Position numbers and translations under genes: made by a program
Assembly (NCBI GenBank): GCA_904066235.2
Contig: CAJFCV020000004.1
Location: 8,432,001-8,496,000 of the forward strand
Length of the DNA stretch: 64,000 nt
Source: Bursaphelenchus xylophilus
Taxonomy: Eukaryota; Nematoda; Chromadorea; Rhabditida; Aphelenchoididae
Reading direction: 5' to 3'
Notes under the pieces: generated by a model
Told to the model about the DNA's origin: nothing
The model's database searches: none
Seen by the model: the letters and a program-made list of their open reading frames with translations, nothing else
Shown: positions 20,203 to 32,430 of the stretch, one piece after another
Layout of the letters: each line of letters opens with the position of its first letter
Numbering within the stretch: the first letter of the stretch is position 1

Positions 20203-21393
20203 GAATAATATGGAACACCCAAATCGAGTTCGGAATATGTTGAGAAGGGGGGAAGGGAGGGATGGGAGATGGGGGAAGGGATGGGGAGCGAGCACAGCCT
20301 GATGGTGGTTGACCGAAATTCGCTTGGACAGATGAATTTCCCTTGAATTCCTTCTGCTGCCTCTCTGTTTTTTGCGGTTTCACTTCAAGAATTCCCGAAC
20401 CTTTTTCCGGTCCCGAAGAATTCAAATAATTTCGGAAGAATGGAGCCGCGCCCCCCGGCCCCGGGTTCAGGCCGGCCTTAATATCCCCCCGAATGTCCGG
20501 CCGTTTCTTTTGTCCTCTAAATTGGAGAATTGGACTCGATAAAGATGTTAATGTAGGGATAGACGGAGCGGCAGAGAAAGAAGTATTGAACAATTATTGA
20601 TTAGAGAATTCTGCTGGGAAGTTCGTTGATCTAGACAGTCCTATGGTTGTTATATCAAATGGCGTCCCGTCGTTTTCTATTGCATTATTTTTACGCCACT
20701 TTATCAATAACTACTCCACAAAGAAAGTTATTTATGTGCGCTGATCATTTATGTATGTTTCAAAGTTTACACACTTGATCGACTATTAAATCCTAATAAT
20801 TTTAGCCAACGCTTTGCAAGGACATTCAAGATATTCAACGGTCTGTTTCAACGAGGGAGTAGGCTAAGTGCGGCCCATGTGACGACGCATTTGATCTTAT
20901 CTCTGTCAACTTTTGGATGAAAAATGATTCTTTGTAGAAACGTTGCGCTCTCAAGTAGAAAAGTTACAGTAACTGTTAGTGTATAAGATCTGAAAAGGGT
21001 AGGATTTAGACCAACTTTCAGACTAAAAAAAGAGCTCGGTTGTTTCCGCAAATCTAGGAATCATAAAGTCTGTATGTTGTAGACAAAGCTAATCCAAGTC
21101 TCGGTCAAGTTTCATGAAAATCTGGACGTTGCACTTGGGACACTTCCCTTTTCAGTTCCCGATTTGAAAACCAGTACAGAACCCACTGGTTTGCATAATT
21201 AAATATTTATTTAATTCAATGAACAATTTCTTATGTAACACGTGTAAACTAAGATAGATACATTTACTAGAACCTGCTAAAGATATCACAAATATAACAT
21301 AGTGACTTCAATCTACTACTAAATATAATATTCTTGAAATCAACTCCTTGATCATCTACAATGTCTATCTACCCTGTTAACCAGATTCAGAGA
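20203..21393. other. Spacer upstream of the RASEF-like gene
   Basis: About 1.2 kb with no supported gene. Positions 20440-20500 are strongly GC-rich (CCCGGCC, GGCCGG), which may mark the promoter of the minus-strand RASEF-like gene. A 147-codon minus frame at 20150-20593 is a compositional artefact of this GC-rich stretch. Positions 21105-21160 carry dispersed repeat copy 2. Confidence 0.5.
21105..21160 (+). repeat. Dispersed repeat, copy 2
   Basis: Reads CAAGTTTCATGAAAATCTGG then ACGTTGCACTTGGGACACTT, matching the copy at 71-112 with scattered differences. Confidence 0.6.
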
Positions 21394-24300
21394 TTACCCG
21401 AGATGCATGGCGTCTTCCCACGAGTTGGTGAGGAGATCAAAGTACTGGCTCTCATTGCTCATCATAAGTCCACACTTTTTTCCACTTCCTGACCTTAACA
21501 TACGCTTTATACGGGTTTCGTGAACTTACGCAGTAGCCGGGGATAACTTTGCAGAAGCTCCTTGATGAAGAGTCTCGTCTTGGCGAAGAAAACGTGGGAG
21601 CGGATGAGGAAGGTGAGTGACATACACATGGTGAACAACGGCATTATTAGAAGGCTTATCTCCTGAAATTCTGGTTGTGGGAGAGGAAATACAATATGGT
21701 AGGGATTACGAGGGACACGGTAGATTTTGTGCCTTCATTTTTAAGGAGGTAGTAAACAAGATTGTGATAGTTTTTTTACGGATGCCCACTCAACTTATAA
21801 GGAAAGAATACAGGCAGACGAAAGTTCTTTTTTTTGGTTTTTGATATATAGCTTTTTGCGCACAGCTTACTGTAAGTCATATTTCTCTCGAAAGCACGCC
21901 ACTACTAGATAGCCGGCCCAGCGATTAGATTGATCTATAGAGCTCCAAAAAAGAGCTAGCTGCGATCCGAGTTGGCAGCCATCATTTAGCTAAGATTTCT
22001 GAGCCAATTCAACTCATTGGCCAACCATTAGCTATACATAGAACTGATATGCTCAGAATAAATTTTCTATTCGTTGAGTTGTCTAGATGCTGTAGAAAAA
22101 ACCGACCTAAAAATTCAGCCATTGTCTGACCTACGCGGTCTACTTGACGAAGATATAAAGAAGGTCTATGCATCGTACTTCGAGAGAATTTGATTTTTTC
22201 AAGAATTCGACTTACCTGCCAAAAGAAGGACGCTTCACTCCTTTGTGTAAAATCTCTATATTGTAGGAACTGATGACTCATGATGATCAACATGGCCAAG
22301 AATATTACAATAGTAAAATTGACCAGCAGTCGGGTTGCTTTTATGTTTTCGCCAATTTGGAACCTCGGCGACAAGGAGTTGTAATAATGTTTTATATAAA
22401 CGGTCTGCTTTTCTTTGTTCAGCTAAAATGTTATTTCCATATTACTACATTTCTTATCAATATAAAAATTTTACTATCAGTTAAGATATCGGATGTGAAC
22501 TTACATTTACGACGGAAGAGAAGACCACGAGGTATACGGCTTGAAAAACAGCGGTAAAGAGGATATGCCAGTGGGTCTTCAATGGGTTTTTGGCAATTTG
22601 AATAAACGAACATTCAAAGTAATTAAACGTGTGTGACGTGTAGTCGAACACATTGCCGAGCGAACAAACCACGAATATTACCCACTAGAATTAATGCAGG
22701 TTAATCATGTTACGTCACGGTATTCAAAGTGCAGAAAAACATGATAAAATATTATAATTTAAGGTGAGCAAGGAAATATATAAAGGTGGTCATATAAGAT
22801 CTCGGATTTTTTTTTCCCCAAATCGCTATTTTCGGTGCACAAAAAAGTCGACGCCCAAATCAAAAAATTGGCGTCGACTTAAGACCCCGATTTTTAACTC
22901 GGCACCGAATTCCAAAATTTTTAAAGTGTGCACCAAATTCCGGAATTCGGTGTTGACTTAAGCCTTCGGTGCAGACTTAGCGGGGGAACAGTTGACCCAT
23001 TTTGTATTTCTGCTCGAGAAGAATTTTTTTTGGTTTTCGCCAATCTTCAAGTGTATTTTATGAATGAAGACAAGATGGAATTAGTCCAAAAAGGGAATTT
23101 TTACCAAGAGCAGGCTGCCCTGTTCGATTTGATGTCTAGATTTCCCGTTTTCTGCTCGGATAAAGCACGAAATTTCGCAATTTGTGATGTTTGTTGTACC
23201 ATGGATAATGTAAGTCGATTTTCCTATTTTTTTGTGCAAACTCGCCAAAAAATGGACAGATATAGGTTTAGGACTGGCCACTAGGTTAATTATACCATGA
23301 AAATAGGACTAATTTTAAGGAATAGCAGCTTGACCGAGGGGATAAATACGTGAAGCAAGTACTACATAAAAACTTGGTGAAGCTCGATGTTTGAAAATCA
23401 AATTATGGCTAAATGTAGAATAGGCTTTCAGCTGTATTGTAATACAAATTTCGAACCAGAAACATCGAGTTTCTGGTTCGAGTTTCACCAAATTTTTATG
23501 TTGTGCTTGCTTCACGTATTTAGCCCCTCGGTCAAGCTGCTATTCCTTAAAATTAGCCCTATTTTCATGGTAAAATAAACTTAGTGGCCATTCGTAAACC
23601 TATATCTGTCCATTTTTTGGCGAGTTTGCACAAGAAAATAGGAAAATCGACTTACATTATCCATGGTACAACAAACATCACAACGTCCCAAAATTTGGTG
23701 CTTTATCCGAGCAGAAAACGGGGAATCTAGACATCAAATCGAACGAGGCATCCTGCTCTTGGTAAAAATTCCCTTTTTGGACAATTTCCATCTTGTCTTC
23801 ATTCATAAAATATACTCGAAGATTGGCGAAAACCAAAAAAAAAATACTTTTTGAGCAGAAATATAAAATGGGTCAACTGTTCCCCCGAAACCCTGCACCG
23901 AATTCCGAAATTCGGTGCCGACTTAAGGCTTCGGTGCAGACTTAAGACTTTGTGCACCGATTTTGAAAAACGGGTGTTGGGTTTAGCAAAAATGCACCGG
24001 ATTCCGGAATTGGGTGCCGAGTAAAAATTTCGGTCGACGCCAATTTTTCGAATTGGGCGTCGACTTTTTTGTGCACCGAAAATCGCGATTTGGGAAAAAA
24101 AAATTCCGAAATCTTATATGACCACCTTTATATGTAGAAAGATTTTCTCCTTGTTCACGTATATATATAAATTTTTCAAAATTTTCGCTTGCGCTTTGCA
24201 GGCACAGTCGAGATATAGAAAAAAATTTTAGAGAGAGTACACGAAATGTAGAGAGCAGTCAGAGATATTTTATTTAGCATATAAGAAGGGTGCGTTATAT

Positions 24301-27300
24301 TATTCCAAAAAGTTTCAAACTTACTTCATTTTTAGCCTACATGAAATTTTTGTTTTTTTTTAATCTAGGCAAAAAAAATTTATTTTTTTTTGGCATAGGT
24401 GGTTTTTTTTCATGTGGGCAAAAAAAAAATAATTTTTTTTTGGCATAGGTGGTTTTTTTTCATGTGGGCGAAATTTTTTTTTTTTTTTTTGCATAGGTGG
24501 TTTTTTTTTCATACGTCAGTCTGTCGGAAAAGCAACGGCGGATCGTCGCGCCTCGGAATCGCCCATCATCACTTTGTGACGGCGAAGTTTGTGATCTCAG
24601 AAATTGGAAAGATGAAGAAATGGAAGTAGGCTAAAACCGAGATTTTGGCCTAGTTCATGCAGTCGGTGAAGTCGGTGAAGATGTAGGCCAAACCGAGATT
24701 TGGCCTAGTTCATGCAAGCGGTCAGGAACTAGGCGGAAATCATGGTTTTGGCCTAGTTGATTAAATCGAAGTTGATTAAATCGAACTAGGCCAAAACCAT
24801 GATTTTCGCCTACTTCCTGCCCGCTTGGATGAACTAAGCCAAATCCACGTTTCCGCCCAGATCGTAGAAAATCGTAAAACAGGTGGAGTTATATATCCAA
24901 AAATTCGCAAAATTTTTCTGATTCAGAATATGTAAAAATTAGCTGCCTAATTTTGGTTTGTAAGGGTGAAAAATTCCTCAAAGCTTTTCTCGCAACACCA
25001 TGAAAATCCCTTTTTGACCAAGTTTTTACCAATAAGAAAATAAAAATTCAATGGATAAATGTGTCTTGCCCACAGCAATTTCGCGTCACGGCACGAAAAT
25101 AATTATTTGGCATTCTGTTCAAGAGGCGTCCTATTGGTAAACAAGTTGTTGATTTCGCAATGTTTTTTCAAGCGTTTGATTTGGTAAAAGGAAGCCTCTT
25201 GAACAGAATGCCAAATAATTATTTTCGTGCCGTGACGCGAAATTGCTGTGGGCAAGACACATTTATCCATTGAATTTTTATTTTCTTATTGGTAAAAACT
25301 TGGTCAAAAAGGGATTTTCATGGTGTTGCGAGAAAAGCTTTGAGGAATTTTTCACCCTTACAAACCAAAATTAGGCAGCTAACTTTTACATATTCTGAAT
25401 CAGAAAAATTTTGCGAATTTTTGGATATATAACTCCACCTGTTTTACGATTTTCTATGATCTGGGCGGAAACGTGGATTTGGCTTAGTTCATCCAAGCGG
25501 GCAGGAAGTAGGCGAAAATCATGGTTTTGGCCTAGTTCGATTTAATCAACTTCGATTTAATCAACTAGGCCAAAACCATGATTTCCGCCTAGTTCCTGAC
25601 CGCTTGCATGAACTAGGCCAAATCTCGGTTTGGCCTACATCTTCACCGACTTCACCGACTGCATGAACTAGGCCAAAATCTCGGTTTTAGCCTACTTCCA
25701 TTTCTTCATCTTTCCAATTTCTGAGATCACAAACTTCGCCGTCGCAAAGTGATGATGGGCGATTCCGAGGCGCGACGATCCGCCGTTATTTTCCCGACAG
25801 ACTGATATGCCAAAAAAAAAAAAAAATTCGCCCACATGAAAAGAAACCACCTATGCAAAAAAAAAAAAAAAAATTTCGCCCACATGAAAAAAAACCACCT
25901 ATGCCAAAAAAAAAATTTTTTTTTCGCCCACATGAAATTTTTTCACCTAGGCAGACCAGATTTTGAAGTAGGCCACAAAATTTCATGTAGGCTAAAAATG
26001 AAGTAAGTTTGAAACTTTTTGGAATAATATTAGGGTGTCCCATAAGTCTTGTGTATTTTGGGGTCGTTGACTTGTGCGAATTCCTGTGAGCTTTGTAACG
26101 CATTACGAGATATGTTAGACATACGGTTTTGAAGATCAGGAATTCCGCTTTGAAACCGTATATAGCAAGGCTGCAAAAAATCAACTTGCTACCCGCACTA
26201 CCCCAATATTGTACTAGACATCAAAAAAAATGTTGCATGCTGATGTTAAAATGGGTATATACTTTGGAAAATCAGATGTGTACGCCTATTAAACGTGAAA
26301 ATAGGACGCACAAGAGCCCTAGATGTTATTTTAATTGGCGCTGCAGCACGAGCGGGCGTACCTTGGTGGTGGTGTAAATAACATGAGAACTGCTGCACTC
26401 ATGCTTTTCAGACTCAATTTTCCAATAGTAGAAAGTGTTGGCTGTAGCTGCGTATGGTAGGTAATCTACTGTTGTTTGTGAACACAACGACATAATAATC
26501 ACAGCCTGTGTCACTTTTGTTTCTTGAAATAAGCTTAATTCAAAAATTTCCTAATTATTTAAAAAATTTACAGAAAATTTTTTAAATTGACTGATTTTTC
26601 AGCCCTCAGCACCTCTATTCCAAAATCCTCTTGCTAAAATAAAACACATATGACACTGTTTAGAACACACTACACTACAATGTTATTTGTATCCATACCA
26701 ACTTCTTTGGTGTTGAATAAATTCACCACATTTTTTCAATTTTTTTTGGGTTAGTGGTGATTCAGAGCATGACAGCCAGCGGATTCATAGTTAGTACGCA
26801 TGAACGTTATGTTTTTTTCACTCTGGTATCGGCGCGACCTGAGCAACCACAATCAAAAAATGTTATACGCAAAATTATGTACATCACAATATTCACCATG
26901 GTGCCTAATACAAGAAACCTGCAGGACAACGTCATAAGAACAAATTCAGAGGGGAAAACGGTTTATTTAGAAACAGGGTGCTTGGTAGATGTGTTAAAAA
27001 ATGCAATTGCAAAGGTGCAGCCCCATTTATCAAAAAACGGAATGGTTTTCCCATCCCTTCCCAGAAGTTGATGATATTAAAGAATTTCAAGTATTTTCCC
27101 GGAGGGCATGTTATTAGTTAAAGTTTTTATGCTGCTTATAAGTGTAAGAGATGGCGGTTTCAACAATGCCAAACATTAAGGGATGCATTCATTTAGGCCT
27201 GCGAAACGAGACTTTAATTCTCAAACCCAAAAATACACAAGACTTATGGGACACCCTAATATAACGCACCCTTCTTATATCTTTGTCAATTTCATGCTGA

Positions 27301-29655
27301 AAAATTTGCTGCTTTCTAGAACCCTTAAAAACATTCTAATTTGAGCCTGTTTTGAATTATCAGCATTATTACTAACTCATGCACTCTGTATCACCACAAA
27401 ACCAAGCTTACCATGACCATGAAGATCCTGTCGAACACCCACGAATAATTTTCGTATTCGTATTTTGCGTAATTAAATGTCGCGTACAATCTCTCCACAC
27501 ACATGATGACACCGCTGACTGTAATAAAAACACAAAACGGAACTGGAAGCACGTTCAGTTCGGAACAGGTTTTGTATTCAACGTCATCCTAGAATGGATG
27601 TCATCAATAATAAACAAGCTCCTATGTCATAAGACCTTTCCCTCATGTAAAATACACCTGCTAATTGAGTTTCGAGTAATCGAGTATATTGGCGGAAAAT
27701 GAGTAGCTATGAGCTCACAATCGCGTGTTACGATGTGATTATTAGGTTGGCTAATAAGTTTTTGAAATTTTTTTCTCTGTATCACCACGGTCTTTTTGGG
27801 ACAGTTTAGCAAGGAAAGCAATATATAACTTGTAGTAGAGCTTGAGTACTGTCACGTAGAGAGGCAACCAGGTCACAGCCTTTGCCAAGTTTTTATAACG
27901 GCATGTTGAAAAAGATCATATTTTGAGGTGGTTTCTTCTACAGCGCTTAAAGAGGTCTGATACCCACCGGTTCTATAGCCCAACTAAACAGTGTATAAGG
28001 CCTAAACATCGTTAACAATGCCACGGTAGTGTACTGGTCCTAAAGGCTCACTAACGGCGGCTATGACTTTAGTTCATAATAAGACCGCGGGACCATTTTG
28101 AAGATTGTTAAGGAATGCTATTGAAGCTTGTGTGAATTAATACACAGAGCCGCTTTAGGTGTATCGTATGACGCAAAAACATTTCCATCTTTTGCACACA
28201 ATATGAAGATATGACCAAATTTATCATTAGGGCTTGACCGGTTTTCAACAGGGAGTCCATCTGACAACTGCTGCCTTATAGCCAAACATATATCTCAGTA
28301 GCCCAACTAGTGCTCGTTAATGAGAAGTATGTCCTGTATTATAACCATGTAAACAAGAGCAAATGATCTGACGTGCAGGATTCTGAAGTTCAGATCCAAG
28401 CAACGGTTGATCTCCAGGAGGGTATTTTTGAGTCGCTCTTGGAATTGTCATAGGCCTACGCTCTTGCCGTTATTACCAAATGGTAACACAGTTACGAAGG
28501 GTGTTTATACATGCTACCTTGGTCAGCTGCCGGCAGCGGGCAAAAAGAAAACCGCCGTTTGGGATACCCGGACGACGCGGAAAGCCATGCGCCACAAAGA
28601 TGTTAGTAAAAAGTTTCTAAACATTTCGAATGGGATCCACTTCCCCGACAGTTTTACAGCTTGAGCATCGCCGACTGTAACAGACATCAGTTCCATAAAC
28701 TGGCGCACTGTCTTCAGGACAGAAACTTTAATACATTATAACATCCAAAAAGTGACTCCAAAAAAAGATTTTAAGCCTAACTCCTTTGATGTGCCTGCTG
28801 AAGACGTCGCTCAGCATTGGTATTGTAGGGACTATGTGACAGTTACTAAGCATGGATATAGCAGTTATTGTTTGTCAACCGCGAAAAAGTTTTGGCACAA
28901 AGAAGAAATCGTAAAAAATTTCAAAAACTTATTAGCCAACCTAATATATGTAGAGTGAAAAAAGTTGCTTGAGAAAGATCGTCATAAAACCATAAAAAAC
29001 TGCAGTTTTGTAAGTAGTATTACTTCTTATAGAACGGGAAATTTCGCATGTTTTGTTCAAATTTAAAAAAAAATTTTAAACACGCATTCAGCATTGGCTT
29101 CATAACGATTCCTGGAGGGTTTACAGCCTGGATATATAAGGGCCTCTTTCGACGAAAGAGTACGCAAAATATAGAGAGCGGTCAGACAGAAAAACGGAAT
29201 ACTTTGCCAATTTCGGGCAGAAAAAAATTATTTCTTTGGCAGTAAAATTTATCAGCAAAAAACAGCGCTTTGCATACCAAAGTTGAAACGAAATTCGCTG
29301 GCTACGAAATTCTCTGTTAATCCGAAAATCGCAAAAAAAATTCTGCCAAATTTTATCAAAATGTGAATGTTGCACTTTGTCCTCCTCCCTTGTAAAATCC
29401 TTTCCTTGAACTTACATCAATCTCCTGCCCAAGGCCTTGATAGATCGCAATAAACGGCCGGATGCATTGAATCACATTGTTAACCAGCACACAGAACAGT
29501 ATATTCCAAAGAATGGTCCGGAAATTTATGTGGAACACATCGTACTTCCTCAGGAGGTGTATCAGAAGAGCACAGAGTAAGGTGGCAATCACAGAGAGGA
29601 GGATTAGCAGAAAGTAGAGAAGGTAGAGCCGAAAACTTAACTCCATCTCTTCCAT
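21394..29655 (-). CDS. Serpentine chemoreceptor of the Sra superfamily (Sre/Srab-like)
   Basis: Seven-transmembrane nematode chemoreceptor. Exons (minus) 29655-29416, 27588-27412, 22684-22505, 22422-22216, 21662-21530 and 21488-21394 join in frame to 343 aa, typical for the group. Marks include a hydrophobic first helix (YLLYFLLILLSVIATLLCAL), then FHINFRTILWN, CVERLYATFNYAKYENY (the ER-x-x-AT motif after TM3), the intracellular LSPRFQIGENIKATRLL motif, and a C-terminal ESQYFDLLTNSWE. A CCATTTCAG acceptor 5 nt before the ATG suggests trans-splicing. The coding sequence is only 1.0 kb, yet the gene spans 8.3 kb: intron 1 (1.8 kb) holds a mariner relic, and intron 2 (4.7 kb) holds two large inverted-repeat elements and a second mariner relic. 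All exons are open with correct phases, so it is probably functional. Exact subfamily is uncertain. Confidence 0.82.
22793..24128. mobile_element. Large near-perfect palindromic element A (1.34 kb), TA target
   Basis: The ends AAGGTGGTCATATAAGATCT and its inverse are flanked by TA on both sides. The arms pair nearly all the way to a centre near 23470 (CGAACCAGAAAC/GTTTCTGGTTCG). Each arm carries GGTGCAC and CGTCGAC-rich blocks and an inward-facing ATGGATAAT followed by GTAAGT. The left arm has an open frame at 22928-23284 with CDVCCTMDN; the right-arm equivalent is broken. I see no recognisable transposase. The element sits in intron 2 of the chemoreceptor gene. Confidence 0.85.
24284..27275. 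mobile_element. Foldback element family B, copy 1 (interrupted by a mariner)
   Basis: Terminal repeat AGAAGGGTGCGTTATATTAT, flanked by TA on each side. Without the mariner insertion it is about 1.76 kb. The arms contain tandem CATAGGTGGTTTTTTTTCAT units, a GCAACGGCGGATCGTCGCGC block, and GGCCTAGTTCATGCA/AACTAGGCC repeats. The central loop is 25128-25193. No credible gene is present; the long minus frame at 25786-26184 is a product of the poly-A/T units. A second copy is at 33063-39593. Confidence 0.88.
26030..27259. mobile_element. Mariner-like element relic (TTAGGGTGTCCCATAAGT ends)
   Basis: Inverted ends TTAGGGTGTCCCATAAGTCT at both borders, with a TA duplication on each side. Comparison with the intact foldback copy shows the target restored exactly (AATAATATAACG) when it is removed. 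Length 1230 bp is standard for mariner. The interior is decayed; a plus frame at 26754-27071 may be a remnant of the transposase, but no catalytic motif can be confirmed. It is inserted within the right terminal repeat of foldback copy 1. Confidence 0.85.
27742..28944 (+). mobile_element. Mariner-like element relic (TTAGGTTGGCTAATAAGT ends)
   Basis: Inverted ends TTAGGTTGGCTAATAAGTTT with TA on each side; 1203 bp. The end sequence matches the well-known TTAGGTTGGC-type ends of animal mariners. The plus-strand interior has a decayed transposase: near 28465-28560 a stretch reading LLPNGNTV and then LGQLPAA resembles the ELLP..., QLDRL region of mariner transposases, but stops and frameshifts interrupt it. 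It lies in intron 1 of the minus-strand chemoreceptor gene. Confidence 0.85.
29355..29400 (+). repeat. Dispersed repeat, copy 3
   Basis: Diverged copy reading ATGTGAATGTTGCACTTTGT, then CCTCCCTTG. It lies in intron 1 close to the donor of exon 1 of the chemoreceptor gene. Confidence 0.5.
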
Positions 29656-31776
29656 GTCGGCTGAAATGGATTTGGAGTTTAGTAACGATAAAAAACAGTC
29701 GATTACTTGATGATAAATAGTACGTCACAACAGGGAACTGGTGGGAAAATGAGCATGTTATGGGGTAAATAATCTTGTTTTTCTATCCAATGCATAGCCA
29801 ATGGCTGTATAAGGATGCCCTGTTAATACAATTTTACTATGTCATTAAGACCAGGATATCATATACCTTCGCCCTAGAATGACTTTTGAAACGCTCTCTG
29901 ATAAATAAGTACATAATTACCATGGCCATGGTATTCGAAACAAACAATTATATGGCTCGAAAAATAAAAAAAAAATTTATATAGCACTTTTTAGGCGTCG
30001 TCTATGACTTAACTGTCTGAAAAGAATATCAGACCTTCTCTAAAGTAAATTCTAAACTATTTATTGAGAATATGCCAGTAAATATTTCAAGCACATAAGC
30101 ACTCCCAAATTATACACTCTAATTTCTCCTGGAGGAGGATAAATAGGGCTCAAAACCCCTCGTTAATACACCTATAATTTACTTGTTTATCTTTTTCAGG
30201 CTGAGCAACTTCTTTAAAAATTCGAGTAAGGCCAGATCAACCGCTTCAAACAATTTGAACTAACTGACATTCTGCCCAATCATAGCAGTCAAATTTCAGC
30301 CTTGGGCCACATTCCCGGCCCCAACCCGGCAATTAACTCCTTTCATTTTAATCCGAGAGCAATAAAAACGCGAAGGTAAACCCGTAATTTATACTGGCCC
30401 TGTAATGGATGCCAGAATAATTTCCCTCTCGCCTGAGGGCGCGCCGAAAAAGGGAGTCGGGCCGGCCTCACAGTCCAGTCGTCATGCCAACCTCCTCGAC
30501 TTGGGCCTGTTTTTTGGGGCCACCGAATTCTGCGCCCTCCTCATTCGGAGAGCCATTTCCGCCGTCTGCCGCAAATTTTAATGGTCCTTCAGAGAGTTGC
30601 TTCTTTTGTTTCTCCCAATTATAAGATTACTAAAGATGCCGTTTTATTCGGCTCCTTCAAGATTCCCAGATCTTGAGAATTGTAATTTTGAAGTCTGCTC
30701 TTAATACGGTAGATTAGCCGAGAAGATGCCGACATTCTCAACATTCTTACCTCAATCTTGTTGTTGAGATCCGGACGTCTGAAAATGATGTTACGTAATG
30801 AAGATGGAAGGTGTGTAAATAACGGAGAAATATGACTTTTGAAACAGAAGACAATGCAAACATGTGAGGAAGAGAAGGTTGTTTTGAATTACACTTTTTT
30901 TTTGGATTTTGTATTGGAAGTTTCCACAGTATTCCACGGTAAAAATAGCCTACAGCTTTTACTGTTGTTTACAATCGGATTGTAAAATAAATGGGCAAGG
31001 TGTGACGCCTAAATTTTAATGGAATATGGCACAAATTTAGCTCACGCTACTCTAACAGTAAGACATAAATGTATGCGAGATCGCGATTTACAGAAACAAG
31101 CGGTTATTAGGTCGAAAGTCAACAAAAATTTGATTCTTAAAAAAAAATCAAAAAGTTGTTATGAAAAGTTTCAGTCCCACTTCTACGGAAAGTGTTCCAG
31201 AAACGACGATCAAATTTCTATGGAACCAAGCAAAAATTTAGATTAATTTTGTCGAAGGTATATGGCAGATTACCAGCTCGCGCTTTGCAGAAGAAACTGA
31301 TGATAGGATCTTCATTCCGAAGTTTGACAAAAATTATTGTGAGGTTAAGATTGGTCAATTTCAGCTTTGAGAAGTCAACGTTATAACAAAAATGTATATT
31401 TATTTGGCGGATTTTTGACCGAAAATGTTTTTTTCTCAGCCCACTCTCTTTATTTCCCTTCATGTCTCGTCGGAAAATGTTGTTGAATGTCTCGGCTGCC
31501 ACTAAACGTGAGCAAAGGTTTTCCGCAATTTGTATGGGAAAATCTGAGCGATGCACTGACATGTGAGGGTACTTCCGTTGTGAATTTTCTGTCAACAAAT
31601 CTGCTTGCATTATGATGATGCGCTAGTAAATATAACTTATGTCTTCTAGACATAAGTTCTATTTCTCCTAATAAGATCGAAATTTCACATGATATCTCGC
31701 TTACTCACACAAATATGCATCATCATCAGTGGCTGACTTAATCAAAAAAGAAAATTCAAAAGTTTTCTCTTATAAA
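29656..31776. other. Intergenic stretch
   Basis: About 2.1 kb with no supported gene. Positions 30300-30560 are GC-rich with CCCGGCC and GGGCGCGCC motifs and may be regulatory. Positions 31000-31400 contain overlapping short frames on both strands with no splice or motif support. Dispersed repeat fragments occur near 31268-31290 (GCTCGCGCTTTGCAG) and 31535-31595. Confidence 0.45.
31535..31595 (+). repeat. Dispersed repeat, copy 4
   Basis: Reads GGGAAAATCTGAGCGATGCA and then GGGTACTTCCGTTGTGA, close to the copy at 71-112. Confidence 0.6.
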
Positions 31777-32010
31777 ATGTCCTTCAAAGATCTCAAATAC
31801 CTGAAATATGATTGGAAAGGGATTGTTGGGATCCTGATGTTTGTTGGGATGGTTACATTCCTCATATGCTCTCAGAGGACGGACAGGAATTCGCATGCGT
31901 CTCCTGCAATTGACTTGAACAAGGCATCGATCAACGGCTCAGAAGCTAATGTTGGCTTTTGGAGCAGGTTATTCAATGTTTTACATTTGGGAGGATACAG
32001 TAATTTTTGA
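31777..32010 (+). CDS. Possible small single-pass membrane protein
   Basis: A single-exon frame of 77 aa beginning MSFKDLKYLKYDW, followed by one hydrophobic segment (GIVGILMFVGMVTFLICS) and a polar C-terminus ending LGGYSNF. An AATAAA signal lies about 18 nt after the stop, and a CATCATCAG acceptor-like site ends at 31729, so a short trans-spliced gene is plausible. In-frame codons extend upstream without an ATG. I recognise no family, and a chance frame is not excluded. Confidence 0.4.
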   Translation: MSFKDLKYLKYDWKGIVGILMFVGMVTFLICSQRTDRNSHASPAIDLNKASINGSEANVGFWSRLFNVLHLGGYSNF

Positions 32011-32384
32011 AGTTTTTTTATTTCTTCAATAAAGCTGATAACTTTTGATTGCGGTATGTTTTTTACGAGGTACGTGCTCGAAGTGAAACGTTCGGATTTT
32101 GATAGACAATACTGTAACATTTTTGTGGATTTTGGCGTAAAAAGTGTGATATTTAATTTTTATACCATAGAGGGTAATTTTTCCACCAATAAACATTTGT
32201 TTCAACGCGAAACCGGCAAAGATACGGCCAAAAAAGTTTTTCTCCGATCGCACTCCGCATTTCGCGTACTCTCTTGTCGACAAAATTTGTTGAATAAAAA
32301 TAAAAAATTTATATCGGCTGTATCTGCAAGAACTGAGCCAAAATTCAAGGAATTGATTTGTAATCAGCCCCCAACTGGCGTTGA

Positions 32385-32430
32385 AAATTTAACAAAAACC
32401 TGAACGTTGCACTCTGAGCACATCTCCATT
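32385..32430 (+). repeat. Dispersed repeat, copy 5
   Basis: Diverged copy reading AACCTGAACGTTGCACTCTG and then a CACATCTCC stretch. A GCATTTCGCGTACTCTCTTG block lies about 120 nt upstream; its inverse also occurs near 24223 and 29150. Confidence 0.5.

Noticed and set aside
20150..20593. 147-codon minus frame upstream of the RASEF-like gene
   Set aside because: It overlaps the first exon in another frame and a GC-rich probable promoter; no motif.
25786..26184. 132-codon minus frame in the foldback element, with similar frames at 24399-24629, 33179-33373 and 39270-39704
   Set aside because: They are translations of the tandem poly-T/CATAGGTGG units (Phe-rich FFFF and WHRWFF patterns) and recur wherever the unit does; not genes.
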